This document shows, piece by piece, positions 1-8,398 of a stretch of DNA of 64,000 nt (its first letter is position 1; each line of letters opens with the position of its first letter). Position numbers and translations under genes: made by a program. The stretch is from NCBI GenBank assembly GCA_001302245.1, contig LGYU01000001.1, positions 186,001 to 250,000 of the forward strand, written 5' to 3'. Source of the DNA: Chitinophagaceae bacterium PMP191F. Lineage in GTDB: Bacteria; Bacteroidota; Bacteroidia; Chitinophagales; Chitinophagaceae. Below the pieces are notes generated by a model that saw only the letters and a list, made by a program, of their open reading frames with translations, had not been told where the DNA came from and ran no database searches.

Positions 1-1418
1 CTTACAGAACAGACAGTTCTTTTGCACAGGGTACCGGGCAGTTACTGGCTTCACAGGAAGCTTACTCTCTGGGTAGCAATCCTGCCAATCCGCAGATCTG
101 GAGCAACTATATTGGCAGTAACCTGATGTCTGGTGCGTTACGTCTCAACTATTCGTACAAAGGAAAATACCTGTTAACACTGACTGGTCGTGCAGATGGA
201 TCGTCGGTGCTGGCCAAAGAAAACCGCTGGTCTTTCTTCCCGTCTGCAGCTGTTGCATGGAGGGTGAGTGATGAAGCCTTCATGATGAACCAGAATTTTG
301 TGAGCGATCTTAAACTTCGTTTAAGCTATGGCATAGCTGGCAACGCAGCAGTAAAAGCCTACCAGACCCAGAGTGCTTTGATGCTGATACCCTTTTCCTG
401 GAATGATCAGAGTGTGCTGGCTTATGGTCTGGATCCCCAGACCGGTAATCCCAATCTGAAATGGGAACTTACTGCCACAGCCAACGCCGGTATAGACCTT
501 TCACTCCTCAGGAACAGGATCACCGCCAGCGTGGATTACTATGATTCAAGAACACGTGATCTGCTGTTACTGCGCCAGTTGCCCCCGACTTCAGGTGTAT
601 CCAAAATTTTACAGAATATTGGTAAAACCCGTAACAACGGTATAGAAGTGTCGCTGCATACTGTGAATATTGAAAGCAAATCTTTCACATGGGCTTCTAC
701 GTTTACCTATGCACACAACAAAGAACGCATTGTAGAATTAGTGGGTAAACAGGATGATATTGCCAATAACTGGTTTATCGGTCACCCGGTAAAATCTTTT
801 TATGACTATGAAAAGATCGGTATCTGGCAAACACCTGATAGCGCCCAGGCAAGGATATTGTGCGATTGTAAACCCGGCGATATTCGTGTTAAAGACCAGG
901 ACGGCAGCAAAACCATTACGCAGGCCAATGACCGTATTGTATTGGGATCAACAGTTCCCCGTTACAGTATCGGGTTCAGTAACGATATTACTTTTCACAA
1001 TTTCGATTTTAATATTTACCTGTTTGCAAGGGTAGGACAGATGTTTATATCAGACTATGCTAATAAGTTTGAACCCAATGCCATTGAAAATGGTGCAAAG
1101 GTCAACTACTGGACACCTGAAAATCCAACGAACGATTATCCGCGGCCAAACGCCAATATTTCACGTACAGCAATGAAGTTTGCTACAACACTTGGTTATA
1201 AAGATGGTTCTTTTCTGAAGATCAGGAATATTACGTTGGGTTATACTGTACCGGCAAGAATTACTAAACGATTCCATGTATCCGGTTTACGCTGGTACGT
1301 AAGTGCCAAAAACTATTTCACTTTTTCCAAAGTGAAAGATTATGATCCGGAAGGTAGCGGTTCATTTGAACGGCCGTTGACCAAACTGATAGTAACGGGA
1401 TTAAACATTGATTTCTAA
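1..1418 (+). CDS. SusC/RagA-type TonB-dependent outer-membrane transporter, 5' partial
   Basis: The reading frame is open from base 3, so the N-terminus (signal peptide, carboxypeptidase-like domain, plug) lies outside the window; about 471 C-terminal codons remain. They read as the outer-membrane beta-barrel of a SusC transporter: repeated amphipathic strands such as RLNYSYKGKYLLTLTGRADG, a conserved NPNLKWE block, and a typical C-terminal strand ending in LNIDF. SusC proteins import oligosaccharides across the outer membrane using TonB energy, under a SusD lid. The SusD gene starts 31 bases after the stop. Linkage to pectinases and uronate genes suggests oligogalacturonide or rhamnogalacturonan fragments as substrate (inference). 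It is a paralogue of the SusC at the right end of the window; for example RQLPPTSG and IGKTRNNGIEV match RQLPTASG and VGKTRNKGVEV there. Confidence 0.95.
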   Translation, partial: YRTDSSFAQGTGQLLASQEAYSLGSNPANPQIWSNYIGSNLMSGALRLNYSYKGKYLLTLTGRADGSSVLAKENRWSFFPSAAVAWRVSDEAFMMNQNFVSDLKLRLSYGIAGNAAVKAYQTQSALMLIPFSWNDQSVLAYGLDPQTGNPNLKWELTATANAGIDLSLLRNRITASVDYYDSRTRDLLLLRQLPPTSGVSKILQNIGKTRNNGIEVSLHTVNIESKSFTWASTFTYAHNKERIVELVGKQDDIANNWFIGHPVKSFYDYEKIGIWQTPDSAQARILCDCKPGDIRVKDQDGSKTITQANDRIVLGSTVPRYSIGFSNDITFHNFDFNIYLFARVGQMFISDYANKFEPNAIENGAKVNYWTPENPTNDYPRPNANISRTAMKFATTLGYKDGSFLKIRNITLGYTVPARITKRFHVSGLRWYVSAKNYFTFSKVKDYDPEGSGSFERPLTKLIVTGLNIDF

Positions 1419-1449
1419 CAGTACACATTCACCAATTAATTCTTCAGAC

Positions 1450-3114
1450 ATGAAAAATCGTCTATATATAGTATTGCCGATGCTTATCTGCCTGGCGGTA
1501 TTGTTTGCTGCCTGCAGCAAAAAGCTGGATGAATACAATCCCAGCGGACTAACCGCCAGTACAGTGTATACCAAAGCCGCGGGATTTGAAACGCTGGTCA
1601 ATGCCGCATATACTTACACCCGTTTCTGGTATGGAAAAGAAGAGGGGTACAGCGTTGCAGAAATGGGTACCGACATCTGGACCAACGGAACGGGCGACGT
1701 ATATCCTCAGTTAAGTACCTATAACAACCTGCAGGGAAGCAACACATCGGCGCTGAACCTTTTATGGAACAATTTCTATGCAGCCATCAATCTCTGCAAC
1801 CAGGGTATCGCAGGTATTAATGCAGTAACAGATTATACAGCAGCACAGAAAACCACCCGCGAAGCAGAGTTGCGGTTTTTAAGAGCATTCTATTACTGGC
1901 ATATTGTAGAGACCTGGGGCGGTGTTCATTTTACCACACAACCTACCGATGGAGTGGCTACTACTGCCAACAAAACGCCGGTTGATACTTTTTATAACCA
2001 GATATTCACTGATCTGCAGTTTGCTGTAACCAATCTGCCTAAAACAGTTTCAGATTACGGCCGTGCCACACAGGCTGCGGCCAAAGCATTCCTGGCAAGA
2101 ATGTATCTTACAAGGGGCAGGAACAATGAAGCCATCGGCATGGCCAATGATGTGATCAAAAACTATGGTTTCATATTACAGCCCAAATTTGTAGATCTGT
2201 GGAACATGGGAAATTTAAAGAACAAAGAGGTGATATGGGCCATTGACTATTCCCCCAATCTTACGTACAATGACCTGGCCACAGCAGCCTACCCTAATGG
2301 ACATTCACGCGGCTCCAATAACGGCCATTTGTTATTCCTGATGGTGTACGACCAGGTGAATACCAGCATCCTGGTACGCGATATCAACAATGGTCGCCCG
2401 TTCAACCGCTATATGCCTACATTGTCATTACTGAACCTGTTTGATGATGCAAATGATTCCCGCTATGCCGGTTCATTCCAGACAGTGTGGTATGTAAACA
2501 AAGCCGCAACAGTAAATGGTGTTCCCTTTGCATTGGGAGACACAGCCTGCTATTGCGCCAAAAAGACGCTTACGGCAGCAGAAATGAACAGCAAAAAATA
2601 CACTACTTACGATGTGTCGAAAACCTATGCAACCAGCGGAGTACCAACGCAACGTAAGTTCTATGTATCACTCAGCAAGTTCAAGGATTCAACACGTGCT
2701 ACATTCAACGAAGCACAGAGTGCACGTGACGTGTTTGTAATGAGACTGGCAGAAATGTACCTGATCGCTGCAGAAGCGGAGCTGAAGATAGGAAAACTGG
2801 ATTCTGCCGCTTATTATCTCAATGTAATCCGCACCAGGGCGGCTATTCCCGGGCACGAGGCAGCCATGCAGATCACTTCGGCACAGGTAACCCTCGATTT
2901 TATACTGGATGAAAGGGCCCGTGAACTATGCGGTGAACAATTGCGCTGGTTTGATTTGAAACGTACAGGCAAACTGCTTAGCCGTATCCAGAACATGAAC
3001 CCCGATGCTGCTCCTTATGTACGCGATTATCACAATGTGCGGCCGATTCCGCAAACGCAGATAGACGCGGTTTCCAATAAAGATGTCTTTAAACAGAATG
3101 ATGGTTATCAATAG
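1450..3114 (+). CDS. SusD/RagB-family nutrient-binding outer-membrane lipoprotein
   Basis: 554 aa. The ATG at 1450 is chosen because it gives a lipoprotein signal (MKNRLYIVLPM..., hydrophobic core, then AACSKK with the lipidated Cys); the frame is open upstream to 1408 but that stretch is polar. Family features include the N-terminal TPR-like helical pairs (AELRFLRAFYYWHIVETWGG, near residue 140), the late block VMRLAEMYLIAAEAE, and a C-terminal DERARELCGEQLRWFDLKR segment. SusD sits on the cell surface as the glycan-binding lid of the SusC pore. It directly follows the SusC gene and is followed by a hairpin terminator, so the pair may form its own transcript end, with the pectinase genes partly separate. 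Confidence 0.95.
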   Translation: MKNRLYIVLPMLICLAVLFAACSKKLDEYNPSGLTASTVYTKAAGFETLVNAAYTYTRFWYGKEEGYSVAEMGTDIWTNGTGDVYPQLSTYNNLQGSNTSALNLLWNNFYAAINLCNQGIAGINAVTDYTAAQKTTREAELRFLRAFYYWHIVETWGGVHFTTQPTDGVATTANKTPVDTFYNQIFTDLQFAVTNLPKTVSDYGRATQAAAKAFLARMYLTRGRNNEAIGMANDVIKNYGFILQPKFVDLWNMGNLKNKEVIWAIDYSPNLTYNDLATAAYPNGHSRGSNNGHLLFLMVYDQVNTSILVRDINNGRPFNRYMPTLSLLNLFDDANDSRYAGSFQTVWYVNKAATVNGVPFALGDTACYCAKKTLTAAEMNSKKYTTYDVSKTYATSGVPTQRKFYVSLSKFKDSTRATFNEAQSARDVFVMRLAEMYLIAAEAELKIGKLDSAAYYLNVIRTRAAIPGHEAAMQITSAQVTLDFILDERARELCGEQLRWFDLKRTGKLLSRIQNMNPDAAPYVRDYHNVRPIPQTQIDAVSNKDVFKQNDGYQ

Positions 3115-3122
3115 CGCCCTAT

Positions 3123-3160
3123 GCCCATTGTGCCGGAAGTGGTACAGTGGGCTCTTTTTT
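3123..3160 (+). terminator. Rho-independent terminator after susD-like gene
   Basis: GCCCATTGT (3123-3131) pairs with ACAGTGGGC (3144-3152) with one G-U wobble, followed at once by TCTTTTTT. It lies 9 bases after the SusD stop and would end or attenuate SusCD transcription before the GH28 gene. Confidence 0.75.
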
Positions 3161-3498
3161 GTAACATCTTTCCGGGATAAAGCCAGGAATTACTAACTCT
3201 TTTTCTCTTTTATGCCTGTTTGGTATGCCGGTATCTGCATTGCCGGGCAGGGTCGTGCCGGTGCGGAAAATACGGTGACTACGCCACTGTAATTTTCATA
3301 AACACATTTATTAATATGTAATGTTACTGAAGTAGTGCTGGTTGATATCGTTGTCGGCAACGATTGCGTAAAAAAAAGGAGTAAATATGTTTGCCGGAAG
3401 TAAATATCTTTTTAGACTTGTTCCTTCACGAAGTCTTTCCGTGTGGCAACAACTGCTATTATGGAATGTAAAAGGCTGTCTCAATCAGTAATTGTCAT
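3161..3498 (+). other. Gene-free leader upstream of the GH28 gene
   Basis: No convincing ORF. Because a terminator precedes it and a long same-strand gene run follows, it is the likely place for a promoter of the pectinase/uronate genes. No good TAnnTTTG element with a -33 partner was found. The clearest element is the inverted repeat at 3347-3364. Confidence 0.5.
3347..3364. promoter_or_regulatory. Short inverted repeat, possible operator
   Basis: ATCGTTG (3347-3353), spacer TCGG, CAACGAT (3358-3364): a perfect 7-bp dyad 135 bases before the GH28 start and not followed by a T-run. A regulator site is possible; no regulator gene lies in this part of the window to assign it to. Confidence 0.3.
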
Positions 3499-5154
3499 AT
3501 GAAAAAGATCCTCCCTCTTATCGTAGCGGCTGCAATAGCAGCAGGGCATGTACATGGACAAACCGGCAATACAGCATGGAAGTTACCTGTTGTACAACAG
3601 CCTGTTTTCAAAAAAGATACAATCAAGATTACAGCTTTTGGCGCCAAAGCCGATGGTGTTACACTGAACACACAGAGTATTAATAATGCAATTACTGCAT
3701 GTAACAAGAAAGGTGGTGGCGTAGTAGTGATACCGGGTGGTTTGTGGCTTACCGGACCTATTGTATTAAAAAGTAATGTCAATCTTCACCTGCAGAAAAA
3801 CGCAGTATTACAGTTTACAGAAGATTTTAACGAATACCCGTTGGTGAAAGGAAACTGGGAAGGGTTACCGCAAATGCGTAACCAATCGCCTATTTCGGCC
3901 GAAAACCAGGAAAATATTGCCATCACTGGTTTTGGCGTAATAGATGGTGCCGGTGATGTATGGCGCATGGTAAAAAAAGACAAGCTCACCGAATCACAAT
4001 GGAAACGCCTGGTAGCTTCAGGTGGCATTGTAGGGGCAGACCAGCGCACCTGGTACCCCTCAGAAAAGAACTTCAAAGGCTCCCAGTTGAAAAATCCGGG
4101 TGCTATCAGTGCTGATAAAACGCCGGAATTCTACGATTCCATCAAAGATTTCCTGCGTCCCAACCTGCTGGTTCTGGCTGGTTGCAAAAAGGTATTGCTT
4201 GAAGGGGTAACTTTCCAGAACTCTCCCGCCTGGTGCTTACACCCACTGTTATGCGAAAACCTCACGGTAAGGAACATTTATGCTAAAAACCCCTGGTATG
4301 CACAGAACGGTGATGGTATTGATGTGGAAAGCTGCAAAAATGTACTGATCGAAAACAGCACTTTTGATGTGGGCGATGATGGCATCTGTATCAAAAGCGG
4401 TCGTGATGAAGAAGGCCGTAAAAGAAATGTACCGACCGAGAATGTGATTGTGCGCAATTGCGTGGTATATCATGCACACGGTGGTTTTGTAATTGGCAGT
4501 GAAATGAGTGGTGGTGTAAAGAACATGTATGTGAGCGATTGTACCTTTATTGGTACAGATATTGGTCTGCGTTTCAAAACAACACGTGGTCGTGGTGGCA
4601 TTGTAGAGAAAGTGTATATCAATAATATCAACATGAAGGATATTGTTGGCGAGGCCATCTTGTTCGACATGTATTACATGGCCAAAGATCCGGTGCCGTT
4701 AGCTGGTGAAAAAAGGGATCTGCCAAAAGTGGAGTTATTACCTGTAACAGAAGCAACGCCACAGTTCCGCGATTTTGTAGTGACCAATGTTACTTGCTCC
4801 GGTGCTGAAAAAGGCATTTTTGTACGTGGCTTACCCGAAATGCATGTAAAAAATATCCTGCTTGAAAATATGGTGCTGCAGGCTAAAAAAGGTATCCGTT
4901 GTGAAGAAGCCAGCGGTATCCAGTTCAAGAATATAAAGCTGATCACAAAAGACCAGAACCCTATGGTATCTGTACTGAACAGCGACAACCTGTTGTTTGA
5001 CAAACTGACATTTAACAATAATGCGCCGGTGATGTTGCAGGTGCAGGGCGACCGTTCAAAAGATATTAAAGTACTGAATACAGATGTGAAGAGCGCCAAA
5101 CAGGCGGTAGTTACTGAGTATGGTGCTGCGGAAACGGCGGTGACGGTGAAGTAA
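3499..5154 (+). CDS. Glycoside hydrolase family 28 polygalacturonase, secreted
   Basis: 551 aa with a Sec signal (MKKILPLIVAAAIAAGHVHG). It is a right-handed beta-helix pectinase that cleaves alpha-1,4 bonds in (rhamno)galacturonan. The four GH28 signatures appear in order: NGDGID (residues 270-275, catalytic Asp272), GDDGICIKSG (Asp293/Asp294), AHGG (His327), and RFKT (Arg358, Lys360, for the usual RIK). The N-terminal TAFGAKADG block is also typical. With the sugar-binding SusD upstream and GH105 and CE8 genes downstream on the same strand, it probably acts on pectin fragments in the periplasm or at the cell surface. Exo- or endo-action cannot be decided; the Bacteroidota homologues and the length suggest an exo-acting enzyme (inference). 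Confidence 0.93.
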   Translation: MKKILPLIVAAAIAAGHVHGQTGNTAWKLPVVQQPVFKKDTIKITAFGAKADGVTLNTQSINNAITACNKKGGGVVVIPGGLWLTGPIVLKSNVNLHLQKNAVLQFTEDFNEYPLVKGNWEGLPQMRNQSPISAENQENIAITGFGVIDGAGDVWRMVKKDKLTESQWKRLVASGGIVGADQRTWYPSEKNFKGSQLKNPGAISADKTPEFYDSIKDFLRPNLLVLAGCKKVLLEGVTFQNSPAWCLHPLLCENLTVRNIYAKNPWYAQNGDGIDVESCKNVLIENSTFDVGDDGICIKSGRDEEGRKRNVPTENVIVRNCVVYHAHGGFVIGSEMSGGVKNMYVSDCTFIGTDIGLRFKTTRGRGGIVEKVYINNINMKDIVGEAILFDMYYMAKDPVPLAGEKRDLPKVELLPVTEATPQFRDFVVTNVTCSGAEKGIFVRGLPEMHVKNILLENMVLQAKKGIRCEEASGIQFKNIKLITKDQNPMVSVLNSDNLLFDKLTFNNNAPVMLQVQGDRSKDIKVLNTDVKSAKQAVVTEYGAAETAVTVK

Positions 5155-5329
5155 GTGCATGAGAAAGGCACAGGAAAAAAGGTGCAGGGAGGGGAAATGA
5201 TGGAGTAAAGTCCGGAAGACCGACAGAATGTATAATGTAAGGAGTCAGGAATATCAAATCTCAAACGTAGACAGTGAGAAATTCGAGGCTAAACCGGTAC
5301 TCAAAAGAAGAAAACCACAACGATATACA

Positions 5330-7216
5330 ATGAAGAAAAGTATTGTAATTATAAGTTTGGTAATAGCGATGCAGGGGCAGGCGCAGCAACTGAGCGAGCG
5401 CATTGCCAATACAGTTATGACAGTCTGGAAAGATAGTCTGAATGGCAAATGGAGCTATGATCAGGGTGTTATTCTGAAGGGCATTGAAGGACTTTGGTAC
5501 AATACTGCCGATGGGAAATATTTCAAATACATGCAGAAAAGCATGGACTTTTTTGTAGGAAAAGATGGCAGCATCAAAGGCTACAAACTGGATGACTACA
5601 ATATTGATAATGTATTGTGTGGTCGTATACTGCTCACTTTATTCAAAGTAACCAACGACCAGAGATATTATAAAGCAGCTGCTCAATTACGCAGCCAGAT
5701 ACAGCAGCAGCCCCGTACCAACGAAGGTGGTTTCTGGCACAAGAAAAGATATCCTTACCAGATGTGGCTGGATGGTTTGTACATGGGACAGCCTTTCTAT
5801 GCTGAATGGGCACAATTGTTCCGTGAAGACACGGTGTTCAACGACATTACCAACCAGTTTGTGTGGATGGAACAGCATGCCCGCGATGCTAAGACCGGTT
5901 TGCTGTACCATGGCTGGGATGAAAGCAAAGAACAGCAGTGGGCTAATAAAACCACTGGTCTTTCTCCCAACTTCTGGGCAAGGGCGATGGGCTGGTATGG
6001 AATGGCACTGGTAGATGCATTACCATATTTCCCTGAAGATCATCCCGGCAGAAAAAAACTGATCGATATTCTGAATCGTTTTGCAACAGCAATAAAAAAA
6101 GTACAGGACCCCAAAACAGGTTTGTGGTGGGATATCCTGAATTTCCCTGACAGGAAAGGCAATTACCTGGAAGCTTCTGCCAGCAGCATGTTTGTATATG
6201 CTATTGCAAAAGGTGTACGACTGGGATACCTGCCTTCCACTTTTTTACCTGTAGCGGTAAAAGGTTATGATGGTATTCAGAAAAAGTTTATCAAAGTAGA
6301 TGAAGCAGGCCTGACCGTACTGGATGGAACAGTAAGTGTAAGCGGTCTTGGCGGTACTCCTTACCGCGATGGTAGCTATGAATATTATATCAGTGAAAAA
6401 GTGATCCGTAACGATGCAAAAGGTGTAGGAGCGGTATTACTGGCAGCAGATGAAATGGAGCTGTTACCTGATCTGAACAAAGGAAAAGGTAAAACAGTGG
6501 TACTGGACAACTTCTTTAATAATGAGTTTACCAAAGATGTAACCGGTGCTACCGTTCCCTACCACTACATCTGGAACGAAATGGACAACAATGGATACCA
6601 GTTGCTGGGACATGTTTTCAATCGTTATGGTGTAAAAACAAAAACACTGAAACAGGCGCCTACAGCACAAACATTGAAAGGTGCCGATTTCTATCTCATT
6701 GTTGATCCGGATACGCAGAAAGAGACCAAAGAGCCCAACTATATCCAGAAAGAGCATATTGATGCTATTGAGAACTGGGTAAAAGCAGGTGGTGTATTAC
6801 TGTTATTCGGAAATGATACCGGCAACGTAGAGTTTCCGCATTTCAATGAACTGGCTAAACGTTTCGGTTTTCAGTTTAAATACGAAAGCCTGAACAGGGT
6901 ACAGGGTAATAAATATGAGCAGGGAACATTTGAAGTACCGGCTGACCATCCCATTTTCAAAACAGCAAAGAAGATCTACATCAAAGAATATGCTTCACAA
7001 ACAGTGAACGGACCTGCCAAAGCAGCGTTTACACAGGGAGAAACTGTGGTAATGTCTGTAGCCAAAGTGGGAAAAGGTACTGTGTTTGCAGTGGGTGATC
7101 CCTGGTTTTACAATGAATACCTGGATGGCCGTAAACTGCCTCTGGAACTGGAAAACTACAAAGCTGCCTGCGACCTGGTACAATGGGCAATAAAACAGAT
7201 ACCGGTAAAAAAGTAG
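5330..7216 (+). CDS. GH105/GH88 unsaturated rhamnogalacturonyl hydrolase with C-terminal extension
   Basis: 628 aa. The ATG at 5330 opens a signal peptide (MKKSIVIISLVIAMQGQAQQ); the frame upstream is open but unremarkable. Residues about 20-385 are an (alpha/alpha)6 barrel of the YteR type, with the motif MWLDGLYMGQPFYAEW that carries the general acid (Asp148) and the blocks FWARAMGWYGMAL and YLEASASSMFVYAIAKG. These enzymes hydrate and release the terminal 4,5-unsaturated uronic acid left by pectate or rhamnogalacturonan lyases. Residues from about 420 form a second alpha/beta domain (KTVVLDNFFNNEF..., AGGVLLLFGNDTGNVEF) like the DUF4350/glutamine-amidotransferase-like extension found on many Bacteroidota GH105 proteins; its role is unknown. 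No lyase or kduI/kduD gene to supply or use its substrate and product is present in the window. Confidence 0.9.
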   Translation: MKKSIVIISLVIAMQGQAQQLSERIANTVMTVWKDSLNGKWSYDQGVILKGIEGLWYNTADGKYFKYMQKSMDFFVGKDGSIKGYKLDDYNIDNVLCGRILLTLFKVTNDQRYYKAAAQLRSQIQQQPRTNEGGFWHKKRYPYQMWLDGLYMGQPFYAEWAQLFREDTVFNDITNQFVWMEQHARDAKTGLLYHGWDESKEQQWANKTTGLSPNFWARAMGWYGMALVDALPYFPEDHPGRKKLIDILNRFATAIKKVQDPKTGLWWDILNFPDRKGNYLEASASSMFVYAIAKGVRLGYLPSTFLPVAVKGYDGIQKKFIKVDEAGLTVLDGTVSVSGLGGTPYRDGSYEYYISEKVIRNDAKGVGAVLLAADEMELLPDLNKGKGKTVVLDNFFNNEFTKDVTGATVPYHYIWNEMDNNGYQLLGHVFNRYGVKTKTLKQAPTAQTLKGADFYLIVDPDTQKETKEPNYIQKEHIDAIENWVKAGGVLLLFGNDTGNVEFPHFNELAKRFGFQFKYESLNRVQGNKYEQGTFEVPADHPIFKTAKKIYIKEYASQTVNGPAKAAFTQGETVVMSVAKVGKGTVFAVGDPWFYNEYLDGRKLPLELENYKAACDLVQWAIKQIPVKK

Positions 7217-7265
7217 TGAGTACAAAGTGAAAGAACGAAGTACAGAAGGTTGATGAAATGTGAGA

Positions 7266-8288
7266 ATGCGTAATAAAGCAATTATACTGTGCGGGATCCT
7301 GGGAATGCTGTTTGCAACCATCAAAGCGCAAACAAACCGGATCATTGTGGATGCAACCGGTAAAGGAACATTCAGAACCATACAGGGCGCTATTAACAGT
7401 TTGCCGGATTCGTCAGCTACACCACGGGTAATATTTATCCGGAAAGGCATTTACAAAGAGAAACTGTACATACAGAAACAAAATATTGTACTGGAAGGGG
7501 AAGATAAAAGCGGGGTAGTAATCACGCAGGCCATAGCAAGAGATGAATGGCGTTGTTTACACAACGATGACTGGGGAGTGGCCACTATTAATATTGAAGC
7601 AAATGATATTACCCTGAAGAACCTGACCATTATTAACAGTTATGGATTTGACTGGGCAAATGATATTACCATTAACTGTTTAAAAGATTCTGTAAACCCA
7701 CAGAAAAAACTGCGAAAGGACGGTCATCAGATGGCATTACGCACGTTTCAGTGCAGACGTCTTAAAGTGATCAATTGCATACTGAAAGCGTTTGGAGGCG
7801 ATACGGTAAGTCCGTGGAATGTACAGGAAGGCATGTGGTACTTTAAAGATTGTGTAATGGAAGGCGGTGTCGATTTTTATTGTCCGCGTGGATGGGCTTA
7901 TGCCGAAAACTGCGTGTTTGTGGCACATACCGGTCCGGCCAGCATCTGGCACGATGGTTCAGCGAACCGCGATTCCAAAACGGTGCTTAAAAATTGCTCT
8001 TTCAAAGGATACGACGGCTTTAAGCTGGGCCGCTATCACCGTGATGCACAATTTTACCTCGTTAACTGTTCGTTTGCAGAAAATATGGCCGATGCAGATA
8101 TATATTTGGTGCCTACCAGCAATACATTGTTATGGGGGCGCAGGATCTATTATTTCAACTGTCACAGGCCGGGGAAAGACTTTAGCTGGTATGCCGACAA
8201 CTTATCATCGGCGCCAGGTGCACCGGAATCTTCAGCCATCAATGCTGCATGGGTATTTGCAGGAAAATGGAACCCGGAACGATATTAA
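7266..8288 (+). CDS. Pectinesterase-family (CE8) protein, divergent, secreted
   Basis: 340 aa. ATG at 7266 gives a signal peptide (MRNKAIILCGILGMLFATIKAQ); a GTG two codons earlier is possible. The start GTFRTIQGAINSLP and the stacked short strands identify a pectin methylesterase beta-helix. Gln155 (GHQMALRT) fits the QAVAL position, GGDTVSP may hold the first catalytic Asp (usual GYQDTL), and Asp203 (GGVDFY) fits the second Asp of GTVDFIFG. The usual LGRPW segment is replaced by WGRRIYYFNC, so the Arg may be kept. These changes from the plant/Erwinia consensus suggest an unusual subfamily, perhaps acting on oligomers. It would remove methyl esters before GH28 action. Confidence 0.85.
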   Translation: MRNKAIILCGILGMLFATIKAQTNRIIVDATGKGTFRTIQGAINSLPDSSATPRVIFIRKGIYKEKLYIQKQNIVLEGEDKSGVVITQAIARDEWRCLHNDDWGVATINIEANDITLKNLTIINSYGFDWANDITINCLKDSVNPQKKLRKDGHQMALRTFQCRRLKVINCILKAFGGDTVSPWNVQEGMWYFKDCVMEGGVDFYCPRGWAYAENCVFVAHTGPASIWHDGSANRDSKTVLKNCSFKGYDGFKLGRYHRDAQFYLVNCSFAENMADADIYLVPTSNTLLWGRRIYYFNCHRPGKDFSWYADNLSSAPGAPESSAINAAWVFAGKWNPERY

Positions 8289-8398
8289 AAGTACCGGGTA
8301 TCAGTACTGGTGAGTGCAGGACAGCCATGAGCATGCATGTTGTGATATTCGCAGACAGGGCCAACTTACTTTAACTACTATTTCATAAAATGTGAGTT

